This document shows positions 27,055-35,771 of a stretch of 64,000 nt of DNA, piece by piece. Position 1 is the first letter of the stretch. Every line of letters starts with the position of its first letter. Below the pieces are notes generated by a model. It was not told where the DNA came from. It was given only the letters and a program-made list of their open reading frames with translations, and ran no database searches. The stretch lies in NCBI RefSeq assembly GCF_030418165.1, contig NZ_JAUHTQ010000003.1:186001-250000 (forward strand), in the 5' to 3' direction. The position numbers and the translations under genes are program-made. This DNA is from Ureibacillus aquaedulcis (GTDB lineage: Bacteria; Bacillota; Bacilli; Bacillales_A; Planococcaceae).

Positions 27055-28488
27055 CTAAAGTGATGTTTTGGTTTCTATCAAATATTGTTTAAATTCCTCA
27101 TCTTTCGCTGATACACGATCCACTTCAAACCTGAAAATAAATTTCGCACACACATAGTACAGGGCACATGCCAAGAAGAATGTCGGAATACCTGCCGTGA
27201 TTTTCAAGAACAACCCATTTGCTTCTAGCGTAATCGGGTTGTACATACTCCAGAAGAAGAAATAACTTGCAACCAATGTCACGACTGCCGACGGGTTAAA
27301 GCCGAACCAGTAGTTATACTTTCCTTTTGTGTTGTACAGATCACGCATGGAAATATTTTGCTTTTTCACGAAGAAATAATCGGCAATCAAAATACCACCC
27401 AAACTTGCCATTGTGAACGAAATAACAGACATGAAAATATTAAATGCATCATAGAACGTTGAATTTAATAATAAGAAAATTGTCGGTAATAATGTACATA
27501 CCGCTAACATCCAAGAGCTTTTCGAGAAAAGTGTTTTAAAGCTGATTGCAAATGAATACATCAAGAACAATGTTGCACCCAAGTTCGCTACCGTTAATAA
27601 AATCAGCCCAATAATGGCAAACTTGCTGCCCATGATGGCACTCATCCAATCACCTGGATACAAGGAACCCGAGATAAGTGCTGCAAGTGCCCCAACAGCC
27701 GCTGCAATAACCACGATCACCCCGTAGCTATAAAAACTTGCTGTATATGCCGACTTTGATGATTTTGCCAAACGGCTGTATTGACCTAAATAAGGTAGCC
27801 AAGAAAAGCCTAATGCAACATTAATCTCCAGCGCCGTCATAAATGATTGTGTAGGATTTTCAAATGGCTCTACCGGCATCAACTTACTTAAAGCTGGTAT
27901 ATGGTCTGAAAATACTACCACCCCGATTAGTGCAATTAAAAATAATAAAAATGACGGTACCGCAATAATATTAAATTTGCGAATCGCATCCGGTCCACGA
28001 AAGACGATGAAAAAGGCTATAAAGAATAAAATAATCGCACAAACAGTTGGGCCAGCACTGCCAGAAACAATCTCTGGGGCATTTACGACCTTAAGCGCAC
28101 TTGATAGCGATTCGCCTGCCATGAATAATGCCAGGGCGCTATAGCCTAATGACAGCAAATAAAACAAGATAAAAAAGGCTGTAACCCCGTTATAGCCCAG
28201 CGCACTGCGATAGCCTACAAAGGTATCCACTCCATACTTTGCGAAGTAAAAGGCAACTGGAGCAATTAAAAACATCGGAAAAGCATTTCCGAATAATACG
28301 GCAATTAATGAATCACCTGTTTGAAGCATTGAGCCTGCATACGCTCCAGATAATAATCCAAATGCAGATAAGCCAATAACCGTCTGTACGAGCACTAAAT
28401 CTATAAAGCTCATTTTTCTCTCTTTTTTATGTGTTGGTAAATAAGCAAATGCAATATCTGCATTTACATTTGATTTTGTTTTTGACAT
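27055..28488 (-). CDS. NCS1 family permease (purine/cytosine/allantoin type)
   Basis: 477 residues with about 12 membrane helices. FIDLVLVQTVIGLSAFGLLSG, NVALGFSWLPYLGQYSR and SLGGILIADYFFV are NCS1 features. Members import nucleobases, hydantoins, thiamine precursors or quaternary and methylated nitrogen compounds with Na+ or H+. As the second gene of the demethylase operon it is the likely importer of the methylated substrate. The clustering makes a plain cytosine role less likely. Confidence 0.85.
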   Translation of the reverse strand: MSKTKSNVNADIAFAYLPTHKKERKMSFIDLVLVQTVIGLSAFGLLSGAYAGSMLQTGDSLIAVLFGNAFPMFLIAPVAFYFAKYGVDTFVGYRSALGYNGVTAFFILFYLLSLGYSALALFMAGESLSSALKVVNAPEIVSGSAGPTVCAIILFFIAFFIVFRGPDAIRKFNIIAVPSFLLFLIALIGVVVFSDHIPALSKLMPVEPFENPTQSFMTALEINVALGFSWLPYLGQYSRLAKSSKSAYTASFYSYGVIVVIAAAVGALAALISGSLYPGDWMSAIMGSKFAIIGLILLTVANLGATLFLMYSFAISFKTLFSKSSWMLAVCTLLPTIFLLLNSTFYDAFNIFMSVISFTMASLGGILIADYFFVKKQNISMRDLYNTKGKYNYWFGFNPSAVVTLVASYFFFWSMYNPITLEANGLFLKITAGIPTFFLACALYYVCAKFIFRFEVDRVSAKDEEFKQYLIETKTSL

Positions 28489-28511
28489 TGCCTCATCTCC
28501 CTATGCTGACT

Positions 28512-28715
28512 TTAAAAGCTAAATACAGCGATCGTAATAATCGCCATAACAACCGTGACTCCGATAAAATCTGAAATTTTAGCTTTGTCATTTTTCTCCA
28601 GCAATTCATCTTCGAATGATTCAATTCGCTTTTCCAGATCCTCATACATCGTTTTTACGAATGGTTCCTCTGATTGAAGTTCCTTATCGTAACTCTTTAA
28701 AGCAGCAGCTTTCAT
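28512..28715 (-). CDS. Small single-span membrane protein of the sigma-54 operon
   Basis: 67 residues from ATG 28715 behind GGGGGAG; the longer frame is rejected because it contains that site. The N-terminal ~45 residues are charged and probably helical (ESFEDELLEKNDK); the C-terminus is one membrane helix (GVTVVMAIITIAVFSF). It is the first gene after the -24/-12 promoter and sits 24 bp before the permease gene. Small partner subunits occur with several secondary transporters, so a permease accessory role is possible. No family is recognised. Confidence 0.7.
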   Translation of the reverse strand: MKAAALKSYDKELQSEEPFVKTMYEDLEKRIESFEDELLEKNDKAKISDFIGVTVVMAIITIAVFSF

Positions 28716-28751
28716 AAAATCTCCCCCTTTTTCCATCTTTATTTATAATAA

Positions 28752-28767
28752 TGCAATTTGCGTGCCA
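28752..28767 (-). promoter_or_regulatory. Sigma-54 (-24/-12) promoter
   Basis: On the minus strand TGGCAC GCAAA TTGCA, an exact match to the TGGCAC-N5-TTGCA consensus. The -12 end is 37 bp upstream of the first start codon (28715). It faces the six-gene demethylase operon, with the divergent activator gene directly behind it. Confidence 0.92.
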
Positions 28768-28827
28768 ATTAAAAAAAATGAGAATTTACTGACTTTTGGA
28801 TTGATATTTAGTTCTTTTTATTGCAAA

Positions 28828-28855
28828 TTTGAAATAGCAATTTCACTTTTGAAAT
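28828..28855. promoter_or_regulatory. Candidate upstream activator site
   Basis: TTTGAAAT occurs at 28828-28835 and 28848-28855 (20-bp spacing); the first overlaps the imperfect palindrome GAAAT-AGCA-ATTTC at 28831-28844. The site lies 60-100 bp upstream of the -24/-12 promoter, a normal enhancer distance. Confidence 0.45.
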
Positions 28856-28882
28856 TCATTTGTGTTTATAGGAGGAAGTTTC

Positions 28883-30679
28883 ATGGAACAAGTAGCGATT
28901 TTATCTCAAATGTTCGATTTTTCAATTGTTACAAAAGAAAATGGTGACATTCTAGAGTTCTTTTCAAGCAATGATACGTATAAAAATAATTTATCTTTAC
29001 ATAAGAATATCGCACTGTTTGAAGAAGAAATTTTTAGTAATCCAATTTTCTCCTCACTTGAAGTGACGGATTCAAAGCAAACGTTCCTGCAACAAACATG
29101 GAACAATCACAGTGTGTTAACATATGTCATTCCATCTAACGGCAATTATATATTTGGTTACAATATAATAGAAAAGCAGGTTGAAGTGAAAAATGACCCA
29201 CCTAGTTTCAACAGCGACCTAATCATCAAAAGTCCAGCAATGGTTAAAGTAGCTGCACAAATTCAAAAAGCCGCAAATGCAGCAGCGACAACACTCTTAC
29301 TAGGTGAATCAGGCGTAGGAAAAGAAATGGCGGCACGTGCAATTTACCGGTCAGGTGCGCGAAAAGATCAGCCTTTTGTGGCGATTAACTGCGGGGCTAT
29401 ACCTGAGACATTAATCGAAAGTGAGTTATTTGGTTATACAGCTGGTTCATTTACGGGTGCCCAAAAGTCAGGGAAGATTGGGAAATTTCGCGAGGCAAAT
29501 AAAGGAGTCATTTTTCTGGATGAAGTCGGCGAGTTGCCATTATCGATGCAAGTAAAGCTTTTACGCGTGCTGCAAGAGCGGGTTGTAACACCAATTGGGT
29601 CTTCCATAGAATACCCGATTGATGTCCAAGTCATTGCAGCAACAAACAAATCACTTATTAATATGGTCAACGAAGGAACATTTAGGGAAGATTTATACTA
29701 TCGCTTAAATATTATCCCCATTACGATTCAACCTTTACGCGAACGTGCCGTTGAAATTCCGGAACTCATCGAACACTTCACCACAATCTTTAACAAAAAA
29801 TACAATTGTCGCCGCCTTTTCTCTAATACAGCGATAGACTTTTTAACATTACAAGAGTGGCCCGGCAATGTCCGGGAACTGGAGAATTTCATTGAACGTA
29901 CAATTATTTTAGCCGATGAGGACATTATCTCCTTGCAAACAGCGCGTGACTTTCTAGATGCACCAAGTAGTAATCAAGCGCTTGAAAAGAACATTATCAT
30001 TAATAAACTTATACCATTACAAGAAGCCCAGGAGTTAATTGAAGAGCAGCTAATTACGATGGCAATGGAAAAGTACAATTCATTAAAACTCGCTGCAAAC
30101 GTTTTGGGGATAAGCCCACCAACGATGACGCGCAAATATAAAAGGATTAAGGAAATGAAAGAAGAAACACAGACGCTGTTTAGTACACGTCAGATTCTAG
30201 AAAGTGAATTAGATAAACGGTTGCGTGCTACAGCTGTCGTGACATCCGTCTCGCTATCACCGACAATGCTTGAAGAGGCCATCAAGCATCCTAATAATTC
30301 AAAATATCTTGACCCGGTATCAGAGCAACTTACCCAAATCTATACAAAAGAAGAAGGGGTTCAATGGGGGTTTATCTTCGTGCGGGATGAAGAAGGCAAC
30401 ATTATTCATCTGACTTCCAGTGAAGGCTTTGTTATTCCAGTTGGGGCCATATATATTGGCAGTGATATTATTCTAAAATCCATTGATGATGCTTATAATG
30501 GCATTCTTAGTGTGACTCCCATTTATGAAGATGAATATGGTGAATGGAAAACATGCTGCGTACCACTTTATGATTCAGAAGGCAGAGTCATTGCTATTTT
30601 GGGCTTTGATTATTCAAAGGACTATGTAAATAATGAACTAATCAAATTAAGTGAGTCCTTGAACATTTCACTTTCTTAA
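28883..30679 (+). CDS. Sigma-54-dependent transcriptional activator with an extra C-terminal domain
   Basis: 598 residues from ATG 28883, which follows GGAGG; the upstream ATG has no site. The N-terminal ~115 residues look like a PAS/sensor domain. The AAA+ domain (about 118-345) has GESGVGKE, FLDEVGEL and the loop GSFTGA that contacts sigma-54 (GAFTGA in most). A Fis-like helix-turn-helix (AANVLGISPPTMTRKYKR) lies near 410-427. Unusually, ~165 more residues follow, with a coiled segment and a sensor-like beta domain ending ILGFDYSKDYVNN. It is divergent from the demethylase operon and surely drives it. Confidence 0.9.
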   Translation: MEQVAILSQMFDFSIVTKENGDILEFFSSNDTYKNNLSLHKNIALFEEEIFSNPIFSSLEVTDSKQTFLQQTWNNHSVLTYVIPSNGNYIFGYNIIEKQVEVKNDPPSFNSDLIIKSPAMVKVAAQIQKAANAAATTLLLGESGVGKEMAARAIYRSGARKDQPFVAINCGAIPETLIESELFGYTAGSFTGAQKSGKIGKFREANKGVIFLDEVGELPLSMQVKLLRVLQERVVTPIGSSIEYPIDVQVIAATNKSLINMVNEGTFREDLYYRLNIIPITIQPLRERAVEIPELIEHFTTIFNKKYNCRRLFSNTAIDFLTLQEWPGNVRELENFIERTIILADEDIISLQTARDFLDAPSSNQALEKNIIINKLIPLQEAQELIEEQLITMAMEKYNSLKLAANVLGISPPTMTRKYKRIKEMKEETQTLFSTRQILESELDKRLRATAVVTSVSLSPTMLEEAIKHPNNSKYLDPVSEQLTQIYTKEEGVQWGFIFVRDEEGNIIHLTSSEGFVIPVGAIYIGSDIILKSIDDAYNGILSVTPIYEDEYGEWKTCCVPLYDSEGRVIAILGFDYSKDYVNNELIKLSESLNISLS

Positions 30680-30694
30680 CAAGTAATAAGAAAA

Positions 30695-30737
30695 GACAAA
30701 GTACGTGAGGGACTAAGGCCTCTTTACGTACTTTGTC
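30695..30737. terminator. Bidirectional terminator between activator and rpoN
   Basis: A 12-bp perfect stem GACAAAGTACGT/ACGTACTTTGTC with a 19-nt loop separates the two convergent genes. Confidence 0.7.
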
Positions 30738-30750
30738 TATAATCTGAATA

Positions 30751-32028
30751 TTATTCTATCTTACTCAGCAATAAGTATGCTCGCTTCTGAGAGCTTGGTA
30801 TATTTAGCTGTTCGCGGTATTTAGCGACCGTTCTTCGAGAAATCACAATTCCCTGTTCTTTTAATAACAGTGCCAGTTGTTGATCACTATAAGGAGAACG
30901 TTTATTTTCTTCTGCGATAATCGTCGCAATCCGATCACAAACAGATGAGGTTGTCACATTATTAATCGCTTTTACAAATAGGTCATTCATCGCAAAATTT
31001 CCTTGTGCTGTATGTAAGTACTTGCCTTTTATGGCACGACTAATTGTCGATTCATGCATCTGTAAGGCCTCTGCAACATCTTTTAAGCGCATCGGCTTCA
31101 ATGCACATGGTCCTTTTTCAAAAAACGCAGGCTGCTGTTCAATTAAATAATGCGTAATGGCGTATAAAGTATTTTTGCGGAAATCCAGCCCTTGTACAAG
31201 TGTTGTAAAATCACGCATACATGACTTTAAATAGCTTGGCGCATCTGCCCTTAATAGCTCTACATATACATCGTGCAAACGAATACCAGGCACCGCTTTT
31301 TGCTCGACCTCAATCGCCCACTGCCCCGCCATACAATAGACAGAGACATCCGGTATGACCGTTGCGACTACTTCTTCCAAAGAAATAACAGGCATGCGTG
31401 GCAATTCTTTTATAAAAGCGATCGTTGCCATTACTTCATGTGTTGATATATTATAACGTCTTCTTAATGACACAATGTCCATTTTCGCAATGTTTTCCAT
31501 TTCATCTGTTAAGAAGACTTTTGTGTAATACGGTACATTCTCGCATTGTTCAATATGCTTCAAGAAAAATTCCGTACTATTTTGACAACCTACACCAATC
31601 GGTTCAAATGATTGAAGTATATGAATTAATCGCTCAGCTTCTTCTAATTCCATCTTAAAATGCTGTGCTACCTCAGCTGCATTCGTAGTTAAATATAAAC
31701 GCTCATCTAATGAATAAATTAAGTATGTTAACACTGCTCGTTCAAAATCTGTCGCATTTAATGGAATTTGCTCCATTAGAAAATCGGCTACCGTCTGTTG
31801 CACGGCAATCAAGCCATAGTCTGCTTCAATGCTCCCCTTTTGCATTTTTGCCGTTGGCCATGTCTCTTCCTGTTGATCGATCAAATCTATTAAAGGATTC
31901 TCTAATGCTTTTTGTTCAACAAGCTCTTTCAATTCCAGATTTGTTAACTGTAAAATACTTAAATGTTGAATCATTTGTGCCGTTAACTGTTGCGACATGA
32001 CTGCTTGCATCCCCAGCTGCATATTCAT
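30751..32028 (-). CDS. rpoN: RNA polymerase sigma-54 factor
   Basis: 425 residues. Region I is Gln/Leu rich (MNMQLGMQAVMSQQL, then QMIQHLSILQL), the core-binding part follows, and the C-terminus has the helix-turn-helix and the RpoN box SRRTVAKYRE (consensus ARRTVAKYRE). It directs polymerase to -24/-12 promoters such as the one at 28752. It lies tail to tail with the activator of that promoter. Whether this is the only sigma-54 gene (sigL) or a dedicated paralogue cannot be told from one window. Confidence 0.93.
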   Translation of the reverse strand: MNMQLGMQAVMSQQLTAQMIQHLSILQLTNLELKELVEQKALENPLIDLIDQQEETWPTAKMQKGSIEADYGLIAVQQTVADFLMEQIPLNATDFERAVLTYLIYSLDERLYLTTNAAEVAQHFKMELEEAERLIHILQSFEPIGVGCQNSTEFFLKHIEQCENVPYYTKVFLTDEMENIAKMDIVSLRRRYNISTHEVMATIAFIKELPRMPVISLEEVVATVIPDVSVYCMAGQWAIEVEQKAVPGIRLHDVYVELLRADAPSYLKSCMRDFTTLVQGLDFRKNTLYAITHYLIEQQPAFFEKGPCALKPMRLKDVAEALQMHESTISRAIKGKYLHTAQGNFAMNDLFVKAINNVTTSSVCDRIATIIAEENKRSPYSDQQLALLLKEQGIVISRRTVAKYREQLNIPSSQKRAYLLLSKIE

Positions 32029-32689
32029 ATCCCCACCCCATTTGTTTGAAAATTATAAAATCTTTAAGAAAATATACATTATTATTTCAACTCACGTCAA
32101 ATAGCGAAATTAACGTGAACTTGTCTTTTAAAAATAATATTTGACAAAAAAATAGAATAGAAAGGTGGAGTTGGCGAGGTTATTGCATGTATTTTATAAT
32201 CACTTAACCTGATAATAAATCTCTGTAAGAAAAATTTTTACCTTGCCAGAATCTATCCAACAAAAACAGAAATATACAGTTTGGATTAGCTATTTTTTAC
32301 TTAAAAGCTAATTTTTTCATTAGACTTTAGATTTCATCGAAAGAGTTAATTGGTGAGATTTAGAAGATTTTTAAAAATCAATTTCAGAAAACAGAAGATT
32401 ATTGACGGCTATAGAGTATGTATTCTAACAATGAGATGTAAGTTTAAAAGTTTATTTCTAATAGATTGTCTTTTTAAGAGGGATTCTTGGGTAGTATTGA
32501 TCCCTTTACAAATGTGTTCGCTGACTTTTAACGCTAAACCTTTTCTAACAAGTTGTAATTGCCTTTTGTAAGCCTAATTAAACATTGCATCTGATGTCAG
32601 ATAAGAAAAATATGACAATTAAGTACTAGAATACCTTTCTCTTTTAAAGTAGAATATACCTATATAATTAATGAAAGAAGGAATAAAGT
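32029..32689. other. Intergenic region with an orphan terminator-like hairpin
   Basis: No gene is seen. A hairpin ATTAGCT/AGCTAAT at 32285-32312 followed by T6 on the plus strand has no upstream protein gene; it could end a small RNA or be chance in AT-rich DNA. TATAAT-like sequence near 32665 could serve the next gene. Confidence 0.35.
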
Positions 32690-33481
32690 ATGGGTTTTTT
32701 AAAGGAGTTAGGTGAAGGTGCTGGCTGGCTAATCGGGAATGCAACCGGTGGAATTATTAAAGGTGTAGGTGAACTAACTGATTCAGATTTCATAAGAGAC
32801 ATTGGTGACGGTGTAAAAAACTCCACTGAATTTGCCGGGAAACAACTTGGAAATGTAGCAGAAGGTGTTTGGAATGTTGGAAGTGGCATTGTTACAAAAG
32901 ATGACTATAAAATTGATCATGGGTTCGATGACTTAGGTGAAGGAATTGGAAATACAGCTAAAGCTATTGGACAAGGCATCTCTTCTACAGTAAATAATAT
33001 TGGTGATGTAGCAGGAGGGCTAAAAGCTGGCGATTCAGACCGTGCATTATATGGAGCGAAACAATTAGGAAAAACAGCACTGATAGCTACACTTGGCGTT
33101 ACTGTTTTAGATATAGCTGATGTTGTAGATGTTAATGGCAATGAGGGTGGATTTGATAATGGTAACAATGGCGATAATCTGGCTACAAGTGAAATAGCCA
33201 AAGCAAACGGATTTGATGGTGGAAGTAATGATGTGTCTACATCCACATCTGCATTTGAAAGAATGATGGATATTAACCAAAATTCTGCAGGAAATATAGA
33301 TTATGTTCAAGCAGATAACTCTAATTCGCATTCTGTTGAACCACATTGGAGAACCCTTTCTAATGGAGATACAATATGGGTAGATGGCGATGGGGATACA
33401 AGTGTAAATCAAAGTATAGAAGAAGGTGGCGGTTGGACACAATCCAATCCCAATTATCGAATTCCTACAGAACAAGCTTAA
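32690..33481 (+). CDS. Glycine-rich repetitive protein of unknown function
   Basis: 263 residues, no signal peptide. Residues 1-140 are a string of amphipathic Gly/Ala-rich segments with the recurrent pattern G-x-G-x-x-x-N/K-x-T (GWLIGNATGGIIKGVG, GKQLGNVAEGVWNVGSG, GIGNTAKAIGQG), followed by a hydrophobic stretch ALIATLGVTVLDIADV. The C-terminus holds PHWRTLSNGDTIWVDGDGD and GGGWTQSNPNYR, a tail seen on assorted Bacillales proteins. The pattern resembles secreted or membrane-active toxin-like proteins, but I recognise no family. Ends at a strong terminator. Confidence 0.65.
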   Translation: MGFLKELGEGAGWLIGNATGGIIKGVGELTDSDFIRDIGDGVKNSTEFAGKQLGNVAEGVWNVGSGIVTKDDYKIDHGFDDLGEGIGNTAKAIGQGISSTVNNIGDVAGGLKAGDSDRALYGAKQLGKTALIATLGVTVLDIADVVDVNGNEGGFDNGNNGDNLATSEIAKANGFDGGSNDVSTSTSAFERMMDINQNSAGNIDYVQADNSNSHSVEPHWRTLSNGDTIWVDGDGDTSVNQSIEEGGGWTQSNPNYRIPTEQA

Positions 33482-33490
33482 TAACTTTTG

Positions 33491-33524
33491 GACAAGCCTA
33501 TTTTTCGGGCTTGTCTATTTTATT
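33491..33524 (+). terminator. Intrinsic terminator
   Basis: GACAAGCC/GGGCTTGTC stem followed by TATTTTATT, just past the stop of the glycine-rich protein gene. Confidence 0.75.
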
Positions 33525-33736
33525 AGCATCTTTCGTACACCCTTGCTTAAAATATCACAAATATAAATTAATAACATTTACAACAACCAAAATTATTAAC
33601 TTCTTACCACTCTAATAACCATGGTAAGATAATATTGAATAACTACTAACCATAATGTTATAAATCAATTTAAGTCTTTTACGTTTTCCTAAGATAATTG
33701 CAAAGACTTTATAATATTTTTAAAGGAAGGTGCTAA

Positions 33737-34663
33737 ATGGGCGATGTAAAGCTATTTAGATTAAACGGAGAATCTGTAGACGAATTAGAAGGAAAAGCTG
33801 TTGCTATTGAAAAATCACTGCAACAACTTTTTGAAAGGCACTTAGAAACATTTTTAGGCGTTCGTTTTTTAGCTTCGGAATATACTACGGGAAAACGACA
33901 TGCAGGGCGAATTGATACATTAGGGATAGATGAAAATAATTCACCTGTAATTATTGAATACAAGCGATCTGTTAATGAAAACGTAATAAATCAGGGACTT
34001 TTCTACTTAGACTGGTTACTTGACCATAAAGCGGAATTTGAACTTATGACTTTACGTAGGTACGGTGAACAAGTTGCAGAGGCTATTGATTGGAGTAGCC
34101 CACGTTTATTATGTATTGCAGGCGGTTTTACTAAATACGACGAACATGCTGTACAACAAATCAATAGAAACATTGAATTATATCAATACAAGCATTATAA
34201 AGACGGGTTTGTTTTACTTGATTTAGTAAACGCTACAACTGCTCAAACGGTAGATATCAGCGAAGGAATTAATACACCTTTAACTTCAAGCACCCGCAAT
34301 ATACGGGTAAAAACTGTCTCTGATTATTTAGAGCAAGCAAATACTGAGTTGACCGATAGATTTGAGATGGTGAAAGCCTACATGATGGCTCTCGGAGATG
34401 ATGTACAAATGAAAATACTTAAACATTATATAGCATTTAAGCGTATTAAAAACTTTGCTTGCGTTGAAATACATCCACAAACCGCAAAGATACTACTTTA
34501 TTTAAAAGTAAATCCTGATTCTATTACGTTAGAGCAAGGCTTTACTCGGGATGTTACACAAATCGGTCATTATGGGACTGGTGATTTAGAAGTTGTTATT
34601 TCTAATAATGAAGATATAGAAAAAGCTAAACGTCTAATTGATATGGCCTATGATGTTAGCTAA
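33737..34663 (+). CDS. NucS-like / DUF5655 endonuclease-type protein
   Basis: 308 residues. The N-terminal half has the pattern of NucS/DUF91 PD-(D/E)xK nucleases: ASEYTTGKRHAGRIDTLGID (Asp) followed by PVIIEYKRSVNENVINQ (E-x-K). Residues about 195-305 match the DUF5655 domain that often follows it (DRFEMVKAYMMALGDD, AFKRIKNFACVEIHP). Such proteins are thought to act on DNA in repair or defence; direct data are few. ATG with AAGGAAGG upstream, and a terminator downstream at 34733-34762. Confidence 0.75.
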   Translation: MGDVKLFRLNGESVDELEGKAVAIEKSLQQLFERHLETFLGVRFLASEYTTGKRHAGRIDTLGIDENNSPVIIEYKRSVNENVINQGLFYLDWLLDHKAEFELMTLRRYGEQVAEAIDWSSPRLLCIAGGFTKYDEHAVQQINRNIELYQYKHYKDGFVLLDLVNATTAQTVDISEGINTPLTSSTRNIRVKTVSDYLEQANTELTDRFEMVKAYMMALGDDVQMKILKHYIAFKRIKNFACVEIHPQTAKILLYLKVNPDSITLEQGFTRDVTQIGHYGTGDLEVVISNNEDIEKAKRLIDMAYDVS

Positions 34664-34732
34664 GAAAAACGAAGGAATTTTATGGCGAATCAATTAGAAA
34701 AAGCCTAAAAGTAGATTATAAATAAATTAGCG

Positions 34733-34762
34733 GGCAAGCATTATGCAAGCCTGTTTTTTTTA
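34733..34762 (+). terminator. Intrinsic terminator
   Basis: A CGGGC/GCCTG stem with inner pairing is followed by a run of eight T, about 70 bp after the NucS-like gene. Confidence 0.7.
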
Positions 34763-34960
34763 TTAAAAGTTTTTAGCTAGTTAGCCCCAGATCTTCAACT
34801 ATACTTTACAGTTTAATTTCAGTGCCGCATCTCACGTTTGCCATAATTATTACTAGTTTAAAAAAATCAGATATATAATTTTTAGTATCCCCAACATATA
34901 ACCATTCTGGTGTGTAATTGTTTAATATAACTAAATACTATAAAAATATTAAAACAAAAA

Positions 34961-35011
34961 GAAAGAGTCCCAATTTAGTTGCCTTTCGGAGGACACACAG
35001 GGGACTCTTTC
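34961..35011. repeat. Inverted repeat with a 29-nt loop
   Basis: A perfect 11-bp stem GAAAGAGTCCC/GGGACTCTTTC lies in the 34664-35193 gene-free stretch, with A-rich and T-rich flanks. It could be a bidirectional terminator or a small structured RNA; nothing else is seen in this stretch. Confidence 0.5.
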
Positions 35012-35193
35012 TTATTCATTATTCGCCAGGACTTTATTATAGCATTTAGTCCTGTCTAAGTAAATTTCGAATCGAATCATAGATAATTTTGCACACCATA
35101 TCACTCATTCAAATTATTTAGCTTAAACATTCCTCTATAAAATCTTTAAAATTCTCATCTAGTATTATTAAGTAAGATCAATCACTTATTAAC

Positions 35194-35409
35194 TTAATTA
35201 TCTTCCTGTTGAGGAGAAACCAGAATACTAAGACCATGTTCTTCTCCATAATCCCACATTTTCACCCAAGGATATGTATTGTTGGGTAGAATGAAAGTAC
35301 GTTCTTCTAGAGGAAGAATTGTTGACATATCACATTCTGTGCCATGTTCCTTGGTTGCTGGATGGATACCTACTTCTCTACCCGTATCATTATAGTATAC
35401 AAATTTCAT
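35194..35409 (-). CDS. Small hypothetical protein
   Basis: 71 residues starting MKFVYYNDTGREVGIHPAT, beta-rich, with PWVKMWDYGEEHGLSILVSPQ near the end. GGGAGAG precedes the ATG. The pattern is of a small beta-sandwich protein; I recognise no function. It lies in a run of small accessory genes on the minus strand. Confidence 0.6.
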   Translation of the reverse strand: MKFVYYNDTGREVGIHPATKEHGTECDMSTILPLEERTFILPNNTYPWVKMWDYGEEHGLSILVSPQQEDN

Positions 35410-35466
35410 ATTATTTCTCTCCCTTTTATAGAATCTATTTCCTAGGAATAATTAAACCTGAAGGAG

Positions 35467-35721
35467 TTAGATTATTATATCTCTTCTAAATACAACTTGA
35501 TTTCCCAATTGAACTGATTGAGTTTTGTAACCAGCATCAATCCTTGAGTGCGCTTGGGTATGTGTACCAATATTATTACTCCACCAAGGTGAATACTTAT
35601 AAGCTGAGTTAGGAAGTTTAAATCCCAATATCATTTCAATTTTTTCGAAAGGTAGAGTAATATACTCAGAAGCATTTGATTTTAAATATTGATGTAGTGG
35701 TAAATATTTTTCTCCACGCAT
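35467..35721 (-). CDS. DUF7662-like small protein
   Basis: 84 residues. The pattern KYLPLHQYLKSNASEY, LPFEKIEMILGFKLPNSAYKY, then WWSN and an aromatic-basic C-terminus with VVFRRDI resembles a small domain found alone or fused to restriction-type proteins (DUF7662, from memory). Probably a nucleic-acid-related accessory protein; function unknown. Confidence 0.6.
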   Translation of the reverse strand: MRGEKYLPLHQYLKSNASEYITLPFEKIEMILGFKLPNSAYKYSPWWSNNIGTHTQAHSRIDAGYKTQSVQLGNQVVFRRDIII

Positions 35722-35771
35722 TTTCTATTACCATCCTTCTTTTGAAGCTTATATTTTATGAAACTCTACTT

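Noticed and set aside
32350-32571. Plus-strand frame of 73 residues before the glycine-rich gene
   Set aside because: Cys/Phe-rich composition of random AT-rich DNA and no ribosome binding site.
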